This document shows positions 37,261 through 45,182 of a stretch of 64,000 nt of DNA, one piece after another. The notes beneath the pieces are model-generated. The model did not search any database. It was given only the letters and a program-made list of their open reading frames with translations, and was not told the origin of the DNA. Origin of the DNA: Candidatus Gallimonas merdae (GTDB taxonomy: Bacteria; Bacillota; Clostridia; Christensenellales; Borkfalkiaceae); the NCBI GenBank assembly GCA_904419525.1, contig CAJFRT010000006.1, positions 1 to 64,000 of the forward strand, read 5' to 3'. Position 1 is the first letter of the stretch. Each line of letters begins with the position of its first letter. A program made the position numbers and the translations under genes.

Positions 37261-39071
37261 AGTTCCTCGAAATGATTGCGGATGCGCGCGGCGAGCGCGG
37301 GGCCGATCCCCGCGACCTGTGCAAGCTCTTCTTCGCTCGCGTGCATGATCTTGTCGATATCGCCGAACGCCCGCATGAGCGCCGTGCGTTTGTTCTTTCC
37401 GACGCCCTCGATCTCGTCGAGCACGGAGGCAAGGTTGCGTCTGGAGTGCAGGCTCCTGAAATAGGTGATCGCAAAGCGGTGCGCCTCGTCGCGGATCCTC
37501 TGCAGCGTCTTCAGCGCATAGTCGCGGCGGTCGATGCGCACGGGATCCTCTGAATGCAGGGTATACACTTCCTCTTCCCGTTTTGCAAGGGAGACGAGGT
37601 CGATGTCCGTGATCCCCATCTCGTCAAAGATCTGGCTGACGGCAGAGAGCTGCCCCTTGCCGCCGTCGATGACGATGAGCTGCGGACGGGCAAAACGCTC
37701 CTCTTCCGGAGTTCCCAGCTTGGCAAGGCGGCGGCGCAGGACCTCCTGCAGGGAAGCGAAGTCGTTCGCGCCCTCCACCGTCCTGATGCGGAAACGGCGG
37801 TACTGCACCTTGTCGGCCTCCCCGTCCGTAAAGACGACCATGCTGCCGACTTTATCGACGCCCGAAATATTGGAAATATCGTAGCACTCCATGCGTTTGG
37901 GGTAGCGGGAGAGCGAGAGAAGCTCTTTTAGTCGTTCGCATGCGCCCGTCGTCATGTCGCTCTTGTGCGCGATGGCGGAGACGGATTTTTCAAGGTATTC
38001 CTTGACGTTCCCCTCCGCCATATCCAGAAGTTCGCGGCGGATCCCGAACTTCGGACGGGTGATCGTGACCTTGCGTCCCGCCCTTTTTTCGGCATAGCCG
38101 AGAAACAGCGCCTCGTCGAACGGTTCATCCGCGACCAGTTCGTGCGGAAGTTCGTGCGCCGCATAGTACTGCGTGAGGAAGGAGAGAAAGTTTTCCCCTC
38201 GCTCTCCGGCGCCCGCGTCGAGAGAGAAATTCCGGCTCCCCTGCATGATGCCGCCGCGCGTCAGAAGCACGCTCGCCGCGGCGTACAGCCCGTTGGATTC
38301 AAATGCCCAGATGTCGGCATCGACATCGCGCGGCATCGCCGTGATGCGGCGATCGCCGAGCCGGGAGAGCATTTCGATCTTGTCGCGGTATTCGAGCGCG
38401 AGCTCGAATTCCTCGTTCTCGGCAAAGGCGTTCATCTTTTCCGTGAGGATGCGCGCCGCCTCTTCATAGTCCCCCGAAAGAAAGGCAAGCGTCTTTTCCA
38501 CTGCCCCGGCATATGTTCCGGCGTCGATAAGGTGCGCGCACGGCGCGCCGCATCTTCCGAGATGATATTCCAGACATGGCTTTGCGGGTTTTCCCCGGAC
38601 GGAAACCGAACAGGTGCGGATATGATAGACCCCGGCGGCGACATCCACGATCTCCTTGGCGGCGACGCCCCCCATGAACGGACCGAAATAGCGTCCGTCC
38701 CCCCGCTTCACCTTGCGCGTGATGCCGATGTGCGGATATTCCTCCCTCGTATACACCTTGATATAGGGATAGGTCTTGTCGTCCTTTAAGAGAATGTTGT
38801 ACTTGGGCTTGTACTTCTTGATGTAAGTGTTTTCAAGCGCAAGGGCGTCCACTTCGCTCGGGGTCACGACATAGGCGAAATCGGCAATGCTGTCCACCAT
38901 AGCCTGCACTTTTGCGGGCTTGGGGGAGGAATGAAAGTACTGCCGCACGCGGTTTTTCAAAACCCGCGCCTTGCCGACATAGATGACCGTGCCGTCCGCG
39001 TCCATCATGATGTAGACGCCGGGGCTGTCCGGCAGCAGTCTGAGTTTTTCGCGAATGACGTTCTCGCCCAT
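37257..39071 (-). CDS. uvrC: excinuclease ABC subunit C
   Basis: A 604-residue nuclease making both incisions in nucleotide excision repair. Order: GIY-YIG domain (SPGVYIMMDADGTVIYVGKA, residues 16-35), a CxxxxxxCxxxxxGRCxxPC zinc/Fe-S-type block (CLEYHLGRCGAPC near 168), UVR motif (EFELALEYRDKIEML near 215), RNase H-like domain (YDISNISG, VIDGGKGQL) and C-terminal tandem HhH (IEGVGKNKRTALMRAFG, VAGIGPALAARI). ATG 39071 has no ribosome site and lies 6 nt after a TATAAT, so the mRNA is predicted leaderless. First gene of the five-gene operon. Confidence 0.97.
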   Translation of the reverse strand: MGENVIREKLRLLPDSPGVYIMMDADGTVIYVGKARVLKNRVRQYFHSSPKPAKVQAMVDSIADFAYVVTPSEVDALALENTYIKKYKPKYNILLKDDKTYPYIKVYTREEYPHIGITRKVKRGDGRYFGPFMGGVAAKEIVDVAAGVYHIRTCSVSVRGKPAKPCLEYHLGRCGAPCAHLIDAGTYAGAVEKTLAFLSGDYEEAARILTEKMNAFAENEEFELALEYRDKIEMLSRLGDRRITAMPRDVDADIWAFESNGLYAAASVLLTRGGIMQGSRNFSLDAGAGERGENFLSFLTQYYAAHELPHELVADEPFDEALFLGYAEKRAGRKVTITRPKFGIRRELLDMAEGNVKEYLEKSVSAIAHKSDMTTGACERLKELLSLSRYPKRMECYDISNISGVDKVGSMVVFTDGEADKVQYRRFRIRTVEGANDFASLQEVLRRRLAKLGTPEEERFARPQLIVIDGGKGQLSAVSQIFDEMGITDIDLVSLAKREEEVYTLHSEDPVRIDRRDYALKTLQRIRDEAHRFAITYFRSLHSRRNLASVLDEIEGVGKNKRTALMRAFGDIDKIMHASEEELAQVAGIGPALAARIRNHFEEL

Positions 39072-39077
39072 ATTTTC

Positions 39078-39106
39078 ATTATACACGCTTTGCGTGTATT
39101 TTTCAA
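39078..39106 (-). promoter_or_regulatory. sigma-A promoter of the uvrC operon, predicted leaderless
   Basis: Minus strand TTGAAA (about 39101-39106), 17-bp spacer, TATAAT (39078-39083), then 6 nt to the ATG at 39071. Confidence 0.85.
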
Positions 39107-39131
39107 GCGATTGGAAAAAATATTCCGAAAA

Positions 39132-39171
39132 GCCGCGGGCGGGCACGGAGAATTCCGTGCCCGCCCGCGGC
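39132..39171 (-). terminator. terminator after arsR
   Basis: An 18-bp GC-rich stem (GCCGCGGGCGGGCACGGA and complement) 12 bp after the arsR stop, followed on the minus strand by CTTTTCGG. It insulates the copper operon from uvrC. Confidence 0.85.
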
Positions 39172-39182
39172 GTCCGTCCGGC

Positions 39183-39518
39183 TCAGTAGCCGAGAAATTC
39201 CACACCTTTGAGGAGAACGTCGTTCACGATCTCATTGGAAAGGGAGTAAAAAATGATCTTGCCGTGACGGTCGGTGCGCACCATTCCCGCATCTTTCAGA
39301 AACCTGAGCTGATGGCTGACGGTCGTCTGATTGATGCCGAGCACACGCGAAATGTCCGTCACGCACATCTCGGAGATCGCGAGCGCCGAAAGAATACGCA
39401 GGCGCGTATTGTCCGCGAAAATCGAAAAGAAGCGCACGAGCGCCGTGAGCACTTCCCCCTCCGGAACGTATCCCTCGATCATATCCTGCGTGCGTCTGTC
39501 CAGCAAAAGCGTCTGCAT
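39183..39518 (-). CDS. ArsR/SmtB-family transcriptional regulator
   Basis: A 111-residue winged-helix repressor. The family core is FSIFADNTRLRILSALA, then CVTDISRVLGINQTTVSHQLRFLKDAGMV (recognition helix near residues 58-80) and the wing RTDRHGKIIFYSL. The ELCVCD-like alpha3 metal site reads EMCVTD, with only one Cys, so which metal or signal it senses is unclear. ATG 39518 has CGGAGGCGG upstream. Last gene of the csoR-copA unit, after a hairpin that may dampen its expression. Confidence 0.88.
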   Translation of the reverse strand: MQTLLLDRRTQDMIEGYVPEGEVLTALVRFFSIFADNTRLRILSALAISEMCVTDISRVLGINQTTVSHQLRFLKDAGMVRTDRHGKIIFYSLSNEIVNDVLLKGVEFLGY

Positions 39519-39607
39519 AAACCGCCTCCGTTTTTGTTTCCAGCATATCATCTGCACGGGTGCGCACGCATGGAAGATGTGACGAAATCCGGACAATTTT
39601 GTCGCAA

Positions 39608-39638
39608 ACGCCGCGTCGGAAATTTCCGGCGCGGCGTC
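39608..39638 (-). terminator. hairpin between copA and arsR
   Basis: A stem ACGCCGCG...CGCGGCGT with inner pairing lies directly after the copA stop. The T-run is short, so it could be a leaky terminator or an mRNA-stability element. Confidence 0.5.
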
Positions 39639-39641
39639 CGC

Positions 39642-39851
39642 TCATCTGATGTCCGTCACTTCATAGCCCGCTTCTTTCACGGCCGAAGTCAGAACTTCGT
39701 CCGCAACGGGGCCTTCGAGCGTGACGACGGCGCGCTTCTTTTTGAGATCGACCTCCGCCGTCTTAACGCCCTCCACCGCCTGCAAAGCGTCCGTCACGTG
39801 TCTGACGCAGTGCTGGCACATCATGCCTTCCACTTTGAGTTCGCGTTTCAT
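39642..39851 (-). CDS. possible free CopZ copper chaperone from an internal start in copA
   Basis: The final 69 codons of copA, from ATG 39851 (MKRELKVEGMMCQHC), are a complete HMA copper chaperone with the CxxC copper site. AAGGAGG lies 7 nt before this ATG at 39859-39865, as good as any start in the window. A separate 69-residue CopZ could therefore be made in addition to the fused form. This is an inference from the start signals; alternatively the site is a relic of a recent gene fusion. Confidence 0.5.
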   Translation of the reverse strand: MKRELKVEGMMCQHCVRHVTDALQAVEGVKTAEVDLKKKRAVVTLEGPVADEVLTSAVKEAGYEVTDIR

Positions 39852-42080
39852 GCTGTCTCCTCCTTTCTGTGATGTTTGTTTCGACGGATTTTTTCTGCCG
39901 CGCATGAAGCCCGTCAGGCGCAGCGCATTGCCCACCACGAAGAGCGAAGAACAGCTCATCGCGGCGGCGGCGATCATGGGATTGAGCGTGACGCCCGCCC
40001 ATGCGAAGCACCCCGCTGCAAGCGGAATGCAGATGCAGTTATAGAAGAACGCCCAGAACAAATTCTGTTTGATGATGCGCATCGTCCTGCGGGCGAGTGC
40101 GAACGCGCGGGGCGCGGCGGCAAGGTCGCCGCCCATCAGAACGATGTCGGCGCTTTCGATCGCAACGTCCGTTCCGTTTCCCATCGCGATCCCCACGTCC
40201 GCCTCTTTCAGGGCGGGGGAATCGTTGATCCCGTCGCCGATCATCGCCACGCCCTTGCGGACATGCTTTCCCCCGTCCGCGTTGCGCTTCTTGTGCTCGA
40301 TCACGTACGCGAGCTTATCCTGCGGGAGCACTTCGGCGTATACCATGTCCGCGGGGATCCCCGCATTTTCGGCGATCGACCGCGCGCACGCGGCATTGTC
40401 GCCCGTGAGCATGTACGTCTCCATGTCCAGGCCGCGAAGCTGCGCAACGGCCTCCGCGCTGCCCGCTTTGAGCGTATCGGCAAGGGCGAACATGGCCAGC
40501 ACGCGCGCGCCGTCCGCAAGAAAGAGCACCGTCTTGCCCTGCGCGGAAAGGGCGTCCGCCTTCTCCTTCTGCGCCGCAAAGTCCACGCCGCGTGCCGCAA
40601 GCATCTTCTCGTTCCCCAGGAAGTATTCCCGTCCGTGCACCGTTCCGCGCGCGCCCTGGCCGACAACGTATTCGACATCTTCCGCCGCGTCGCCCCCGCC
40701 GCAAAAATCCACAATGCACTGCGCCAACGGGTGATTCAGCTTGTTTTCGAGCGCGTAGGAAACCGACTTCGCCGCGCGTTCATCGCCGTAGGCCTCAAAG
40801 AACACGACTGACGGCTTTCCTTCGGTGACGGTCGCCGTCTTGTCGAGCAGAACGGTCTTTACGTCCGCCGCCCGCTGAAGGGATTCCGCACTCTTGATCA
40901 GGACGCCGAGCGAGGCGCCCCGTCCGGTCGCCGCCATGACCGCGACGGGCGTTGCAAGCCCGAGCGCGCACGGGCAGGAAATGACGATGACGCTCACGCC
41001 GAAATTGAACGCCGCCTGCACGTCCCGGGTCGCAAAAAGCCAGGCGAAAAACGTGACGAGCGCGATGCCGAGCACCACGGGAACGAACACGGCGGAAATT
41101 TTGTCCGCCAGTTTCTGTATGGGCGCCTTGCTTGCCCCCGCCTCGCGCACCATGCGGATAATGGAGGAGAGCATCGTGTTTTCGCCCACTTTTTCCGCCC
41201 GGATCTTCAGATAGCCGCCCGTCACAAGGGACGCGCTCATGGCGCGGCTCCCCTGCGAAAGTTCCACGGGCAGGCTCTCGCCCGTCACCGCCGACTGATC
41301 GGCAAAGGCGTGGCCTTCGGTCACCGTTCCGTCCACGGCAATGGATTCCCCCTGCCGGACGATCAGGATATCCCCTTCGGCGACCTCGGAAAGCGGAAGG
41401 GTGAGCTGATTTCCGCCGCGTTCCACCGTGACCGTATCGGGCGCCAGCGAGAGCAGTTTTTCGATCTCCCGCCCCGTGCGGCGCTTGCTCTTGTCCTCCA
41501 GCCATTTGCCGAGCGTGACAAGCGTGACGATCATGGCTGCGGACTCAAAGAAGAGCGTCGGCTCCTCAGGCGCCAGGATCGCCATGACCAGACTGTAGAT
41601 GAACGAGACGGCCGCGCCCAGCGTGACCAGCGTATCCATGTTCGGCACGCGCTTCCAGGCGGCGCGCACGCCGCTGACAAAGAACCGGCCGTTGATGAGC
41701 AGGATCGCAAGCGTCAGCCCGACCTGAAACCCGTAGTTGAGCCAGCCGTGCGGCACGGGCAGGCCCATCATATGCCCCATCGCAAAATACATTTCGGGAA
41801 TCAGCAGGATCAGCGAAAGCAGAAAGCGCACGCCGAGCGTAAAGCGTTTTTTCTTTTTTTGGGGAACTTTTCCGTAATCGAACGCCCCGTAACCGAGCGC
41901 GGTCACCGCCTTTTTGATGCCGGCGTCCGTTACGACGGATTCGTCAAAGGTGACGTCCATGCTCTCCCCCATCAGGGAGACGGCACAGCTCTCCACCCCT
42001 TTCATCTTTCCGACCGTGCGCTCGATGCCGGACGAACACGCCGCGCACGTCATGCCGGTGATCGAATATTTCTTTTCCAT
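39642..42080 (-). CDS. copA: copper-exporting P1B-type ATPase with N- and C-terminal HMA domains
   Basis: An 812-residue Cu+ efflux ATPase. Residues 1-70 form an HMA domain (GMTCAACSSGIERTV). Then eight membrane helices with CPC (ISCPCALGLATPV, near 395), the actuator TGES, a nucleotide domain (NHPLAQ, GDGINDSPAL). The phosphorylation motif reads DKTATVTEGKP instead of DKTGT, an unusual change. From about 744 a second HMA domain follows (GMMCQHCVRHVTDAL), resembling a whole CopZ chaperone, joined through KQTSQKGGDS. This linker encodes a perfect ribosome site before an in-frame ATG (39851). Ribosome site AAGGAG precedes the main start. Regulated by CsoR from upstream. Confidence 0.95.
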   Translation of the reverse strand: MEKKYSITGMTCAACSSGIERTVGKMKGVESCAVSLMGESMDVTFDESVVTDAGIKKAVTALGYGAFDYGKVPQKKKKRFTLGVRFLLSLILLIPEMYFAMGHMMGLPVPHGWLNYGFQVGLTLAILLINGRFFVSGVRAAWKRVPNMDTLVTLGAAVSFIYSLVMAILAPEEPTLFFESAAMIVTLVTLGKWLEDKSKRRTGREIEKLLSLAPDTVTVERGGNQLTLPLSEVAEGDILIVRQGESIAVDGTVTEGHAFADQSAVTGESLPVELSQGSRAMSASLVTGGYLKIRAEKVGENTMLSSIIRMVREAGASKAPIQKLADKISAVFVPVVLGIALVTFFAWLFATRDVQAAFNFGVSVIVISCPCALGLATPVAVMAATGRGASLGVLIKSAESLQRAADVKTVLLDKTATVTEGKPSVVFFEAYGDERAAKSVSYALENKLNHPLAQCIVDFCGGGDAAEDVEYVVGQGARGTVHGREYFLGNEKMLAARGVDFAAQKEKADALSAQGKTVLFLADGARVLAMFALADTLKAGSAEAVAQLRGLDMETYMLTGDNAACARSIAENAGIPADMVYAEVLPQDKLAYVIEHKKRNADGGKHVRKGVAMIGDGINDSPALKEADVGIAMGNGTDVAIESADIVLMGGDLAAAPRAFALARRTMRIIKQNLFWAFFYNCICIPLAAGCFAWAGVTLNPMIAAAAMSCSSLFVVGNALRLTGFMRGRKNPSKQTSQKGGDSMKRELKVEGMMCQHCVRHVTDALQAVEGVKTAEVDLKKKRAVVTLEGPVADEVLTSAVKEAGYEVTDIR

Positions 42081-42137
42081 AAAAACTCCTTGACATTCCG
42101 GACAGCCGCGCTGCCCGGGAAAAATTCCGGCACGCCA

Positions 42138-42443
42138 TCAGTTCAGTTTTCTGATGAGTTCGACCGTCTCCTTTACGATATCCTTGTCCCCGGCCCTGAT
42201 CTTTTCGGAGACGCACGTGTTCATGTGATCTTCCAGAACGAGATAGCCGAACGCGCGCACCGCGCTCTCGACGGCGGAGACCTGCACGAGTACATCGCCG
42301 CAATAGCGGTTTTCCTCGATCATCTTTTTGATGCCGCTCAGCTGCCCCGCAATGCGGTTCAGACGGTTGACAAGATTCCTGATCTGATCTTCCCCGCGCG
42401 GCGTATCCTTATAATGCTCCCGGCAATGTTCGCAGTCCTGCAT
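42138..42443 (-). CDS. csoR: CsoR-family copper-sensing repressor
   Basis: A 101-residue all-alpha repressor of the CsoR/FrmR family. The NRLNRIAGQLSGIKKMIEENRYC segment (given here as NRLNRIAGQL and MIEENRYCGDVL, residues 26-50) holds the first Cys of the copper site; DHMNTCVSEKI near 75-80 holds the His and second Cys, giving the C-H-C pattern. The N-terminal MQDCEHCREHY adds more potential ligands. ATG 42443 has ACGGAGGAAAGG upstream. It sits before copA and behind a promoter overlapped by CsoR-type boxes, so it should repress its own operon until Cu+ binds. Confidence 0.93.
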   Translation of the reverse strand: MQDCEHCREHYKDTPRGEDQIRNLVNRLNRIAGQLSGIKKMIEENRYCGDVLVQVSAVESAVRAFGYLVLEDHMNTCVSEKIRAGDKDIVKETVELIRKLN

Positions 42444-42461
42444 AACCTTTCCTCCGTAAAT

Positions 42462-42512
42462 TACCCCCATGGGGTATATTGACATTATACCCATATGGGG
42501 TATTCTTGTCAA
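42462..42512 (-). promoter_or_regulatory. copper-operon promoter with two CsoR operator boxes
   Basis: Minus strand TTGACA (42507-42512), 17-bp spacer, TATAAT (42484-42489), perfect consensus. A pseudo-palindrome TACCCCATATGGGTA (42488-42502) fills the spacer and touches the -10 box; a second, TACCCCATGGGGGTA (42462-42476), lies just downstream. Both have the G-tract/A-T centre form of CsoR operators. Confidence 0.88.
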
Positions 42513-42523
42513 GCGTCTGCGCA

Positions 42524-42552
42524 CAAAAAAACGGCGCAGGCGCGCCGTTTTT
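42524..42552 (-). terminator. terminator after the flavin reductase-rubredoxin gene
   Basis: Stem AACGGCGC / GCGCCGTT followed by a run of seven T on the minus strand, about 12 bp after the stop codon. Confidence 0.85.
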
Positions 42553-42564
42553 CAGAATTTTATA

Positions 42565-43197
42565 TCATAATTTTTCAAACCGGGACTTGGGAGCGCCGCA
42601 CACAGGGCATACCCAGTCGTCGGGCAGCTGTTCAAAGGGAACGTCTCCGCTGTATTCATACTTGCAGATCCTGCAGACATACCTGCCGCCGCTCTTTTCC
42701 TCCGCCTGGTAGGTGGGAGCATTCGCCGCGGTCTTTCCCTTGAGCACCTTGTGATAGTAGGCATACGTCATGGGCGTACCCTCCGCAAGAATGTCTGCGT
42801 CCATGACCTCGCCCAGAAACACCGTATGCGTGGATGTCTCCATTTTGTCGATCACCTTACAGGCGAACCAGCACAGGGCGCCGTCCGGCACCGGGAGTTT
42901 CCCGCGAACTTTCCAGGGAAAGTCCGCGAATTTGTCCTTTTCCCTGGACGTGAAGAAGCCGAACTTTCCGATCAGTTTGGGATCGCAGTCCTCGGCGAGC
43001 ACGCAGACGGAAAAATACCCCGTATCCCCCACGCATTTGTTGGTATAGTTGTCATGGTTGAGGGAAACGGCAAGCGTCGCGGGCGAAGACGTGATCTGCA
43101 TCGCGCTGTTGGCGACGCATCCGACCGGACGACCCTCGTCCCAGCTTGTACAAAGATACACGCCGTAGGACAGATGATAAAATGCTTTTTTGTTCAT
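42565..43197 (-). CDS. flavin reductase-rubredoxin fusion (high-molecular-weight rubredoxin type)
   Basis: A 210-residue two-domain redox protein. Residues 1-150 are a flavin reductase-like FMN-binding domain ([27 protein letters not shown]). Residues 168-210 are a rubredoxin: [13 protein letters not shown] and [18 protein letters not shown], giving the four iron-binding Cys. In Moorella the same arrangement (Hrb) passes electrons from NADH to the FprA flavo-diiron protein for NO or O2 removal, so oxidative or nitrosative defence is likely. Ribosome site GGGGG upstream. Stands alone between rpmF and the copper operon. Confidence 0.9.
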   Translation of the reverse strand: MNKKAFYHLSYGVYLCTSWDEGRPVGCVANSAMQITSSPATLAVSLNHDNYTNKCVGDTGYFSVCVLAEDCDPKLIGKFGFFTSREKDKFADFPWKVRGKLPVPDGALCWFACKVIDKMETSTHTVFLGEVMDADILAEGTPMTYAYYHKVLKGKTAANAPTYQAEEKSGGRYVCRICKYEYSGDVPFEQLPDDWVCPVCGAPKSRFEKL

Positions 43198-43243
43198 GAT
43201 TACCCCCTGAAACCCTTGCCCGCAGGCAGATTTGTACGTTCAC

Positions 43244-43282
43244 AGAAAAAAGAAAGCGGACGGAAACCGCCCGCGTCTTTTT
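43244..43282 (-). terminator. terminator after rpmF
   Basis: Stem GACGCGGGCGG / CCGTCCGC with T-rich sequence (TTTCTTTTTTC) on the minus strand, at the rpmF stop. Confidence 0.65.
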
Positions 43283-43469
43283 ACTTGCTCTCTTCTTTTT
43301 CGGCGATGACTTCCTTGCCGTCGTAATAGCCGCAGTTCTTGCACACGCGGTGCGCAACTTTCAGCTCATGGCAATGCGGGCACTCGACGAGCGTCGCCGC
43401 GGTCGCCTTATAGTTTGCAAAACGCTTGTTCGTCCTGCTCTTCGACTGCTTTGTCTTGGGGACTGCCAT
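43281..43469 (-). CDS. rpmF: 50S ribosomal protein L32
   Basis: A 62-residue zinc-ribbon ribosomal protein beginning MAVPKTKQSKSRTNKR, the usual L32 start. The zinc site is CPHCHELKVAHRVCKNCGYY with four Cys at about residues 30-46. Downstream of yceD by 16 bp, the conserved yceD-rpmF pair. Confidence 0.96.
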   Translation of the reverse strand: MAVPKTKQSKSRTNKRFANYKATAATLVECPHCHELKVAHRVCKNCGYYDGKEVIAEKEESK

Positions 43470-43485
43470 TCTTCTTCACCTCTTC

Positions 43486-43893
43486 TTATTCTTTTTCCCA
43501 TTGCTCGCACGACTTGCACAGGAGCCGCGCGGGAAGCGCGAACATCACTGCGTCGCGCAAAAATTCCTCAAGCGAAATCCTGCCGTTCGTGTAGCCGTAC
43601 GCCTCGCCGTCGCTCTCGCCGCGGACGAAAGTTCCTTCCGCCCTGTAGACGATATCCGACGACGCCTCTTCGAGACAGCGCGAGCAGGAGCCCTGCAGTG
43701 TGAAAGCGAGAGTTCCCTCCACCCCGACCGATTCATCATCGGCGATACGGTAGGTCAGCTCCGCACGGACGGGACCCGCAAACTTCACGAAAGGGATATC
43801 GAGGAGCCCCTCGTCTGCCTCAAAGGAAAAGACGAGCGTATCCTCCCAAATTTTTCTCGCGATACAGCCGCGGACGTCTATTTCGGGAATCAT
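43486..43893 (-). CDS. yceD: YceD/DUF177 family protein
   Basis: A 135-residue protein of the DUF177 family, linked to 23S rRNA accumulation in plants and bacteria and almost always encoded before rpmF. The conserved core is GSCSRCLEEASSDI near residues 68-81, and the end has LLCKSCEQW with a second Cys pair, possibly a zinc site. Biochemical role not established. Confidence 0.85.
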   Translation of the reverse strand: MIPEIDVRGCIARKIWEDTLVFSFEADEGLLDIPFVKFAGPVRAELTYRIADDESVGVEGTLAFTLQGSCSRCLEEASSDIVYRAEGTFVRGESDGEAYGYTNGRISLEEFLRDAVMFALPARLLCKSCEQWEKE

Positions 43894-43971
43894 CGACTTA
43901 CAAAAGTATAGGCGATTTTACACGCTTTGTCAATCTTTTTTGCCGCGTATTTGCAAGGAATTTTGCAAAAA

Positions 43972-45165
43972 TCAGAGCAGAGCCGCCGTCTCGCGCGCAA
44001 TGACGAGTTCCTCGTTCGTGGGGATCACGAGCACCTTGACTTTCGAGGCGTCCGCAGAGATTTCGTGGATCGCGCCGTCGTTTTTGTACTCGTTCTTTTT
44101 CGCGTCGATCTCGATGCCGAACGCCTGCATGTCGGCAAGCACCGAGGCGCGGATATGGGGCGTATTTTCGCCCACGCCCGCCGTGAACACGACGGCGTCC
44201 AGCCCGCCCAGCGCCGCCATATAGGCGCCCACGTACTTTTTGCAGGCATACGTGAACATGTTGAGCGCAAGCTGCGCGCGGTAATTGCCCTCCTTCGCCG
44301 CGGCCGTCAGATCGCGGTAATCGGAGGAGACGCCCGAAACGCCGAGCATGCCGCACTTTTTGTTGAGATAGACGAGCGCCTCGTGGATATCCATGCCCTT
44401 TTTGTTGCACAGGAATTCCACCGCCGCCGCGTCGATGTCGCCGCTGCGCGTTCCCATGGGCACCCCCGCGAGCGGCGTGAAGCCCATGGACGTATCGATG
44501 CATTTCCCGCCCTTGACGGCCGAAATGGACGAACCGTTTCCGAGGTGGCAGGTGATGATCTTCAGATCTTCGGGATTCTTTCCGAGATAGTCCGCCGCCG
44601 CCTGCGAGACGTACTTGTGCGACGTACCGTGCGCGCCATACTTTCTGACCTGGTAGGTCTTATAGTCGTCGTAATCGATGGCGTAAAGATACGCGTAGTC
44701 GGGCATCGTCGCATGGAAGGACGTGTCGAACACGAGCGCCATTTTCTTGTCCGGCATGACCGCGCGGCAGGCATTGACGCCCTTGATCGCCGCGGGATTG
44801 TGCAGGGGCGCAAGCTCGGCGATCTCGTCCATCGTCTTCATGACTTCGTCCGTGACGAGCGTCGTCTTTTTGAATGCCTCCCCGGAGGCGACGACGCGGT
44901 GTCCCACGGCGTCGATCTCGTCCATCGAACGGATGACCCCCGCCTCGCCGTCGATGAGCTCGTTGAGAACGAGCTGAATGGCCTCGGTGTGGTCCTTGAT
45001 CTCCTTTTCGATGACGAACGTCTTTCCTCCGGCCTTGTGCGTGAGCGCGCCGCCCTGAATGCCGATGCGCTCGACGTTGCCCTTGGCAAGGACTTCCTCC
45101 GTCTCGATGTTGATGAGCTGGTATTTGAGCGAGGAACTCCCCGCGTTGATGACAAGTATTTTCAT
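43972..45165 (-). CDS. ackA: acetate kinase
   Basis: A 397-residue kinase making ATP and acetate from acetyl phosphate. N-terminal VINAGSSSLKYQL (residues 4-16), VGHRVVASGE, VFDTSFHATMPDYAYLYAI, CHLGNGSSISAVKGGKCIDTSMG (given in two parts: CHLGNGSS and DTSMGFTPL) and GGLDAVVFTAGVGEN are diagnostic. Length is standard. Follows pta by 17 bp; together they form the acetate/ATP branch of fermentation. Confidence 0.98.
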   Translation of the reverse strand: MKILVINAGSSSLKYQLINIETEEVLAKGNVERIGIQGGALTHKAGGKTFVIEKEIKDHTEAIQLVLNELIDGEAGVIRSMDEIDAVGHRVVASGEAFKKTTLVTDEVMKTMDEIAELAPLHNPAAIKGVNACRAVMPDKKMALVFDTSFHATMPDYAYLYAIDYDDYKTYQVRKYGAHGTSHKYVSQAAADYLGKNPEDLKIITCHLGNGSSISAVKGGKCIDTSMGFTPLAGVPMGTRSGDIDAAAVEFLCNKKGMDIHEALVYLNKKCGMLGVSGVSSDYRDLTAAAKEGNYRAQLALNMFTYACKKYVGAYMAALGGLDAVVFTAGVGENTPHIRASVLADMQAFGIEIDAKKNEYKNDGAIHEISADASKVKVLVIPTNEELVIARETAALL

Positions 45166-45182
45166 TGCTTTCCTCTTTGGTC

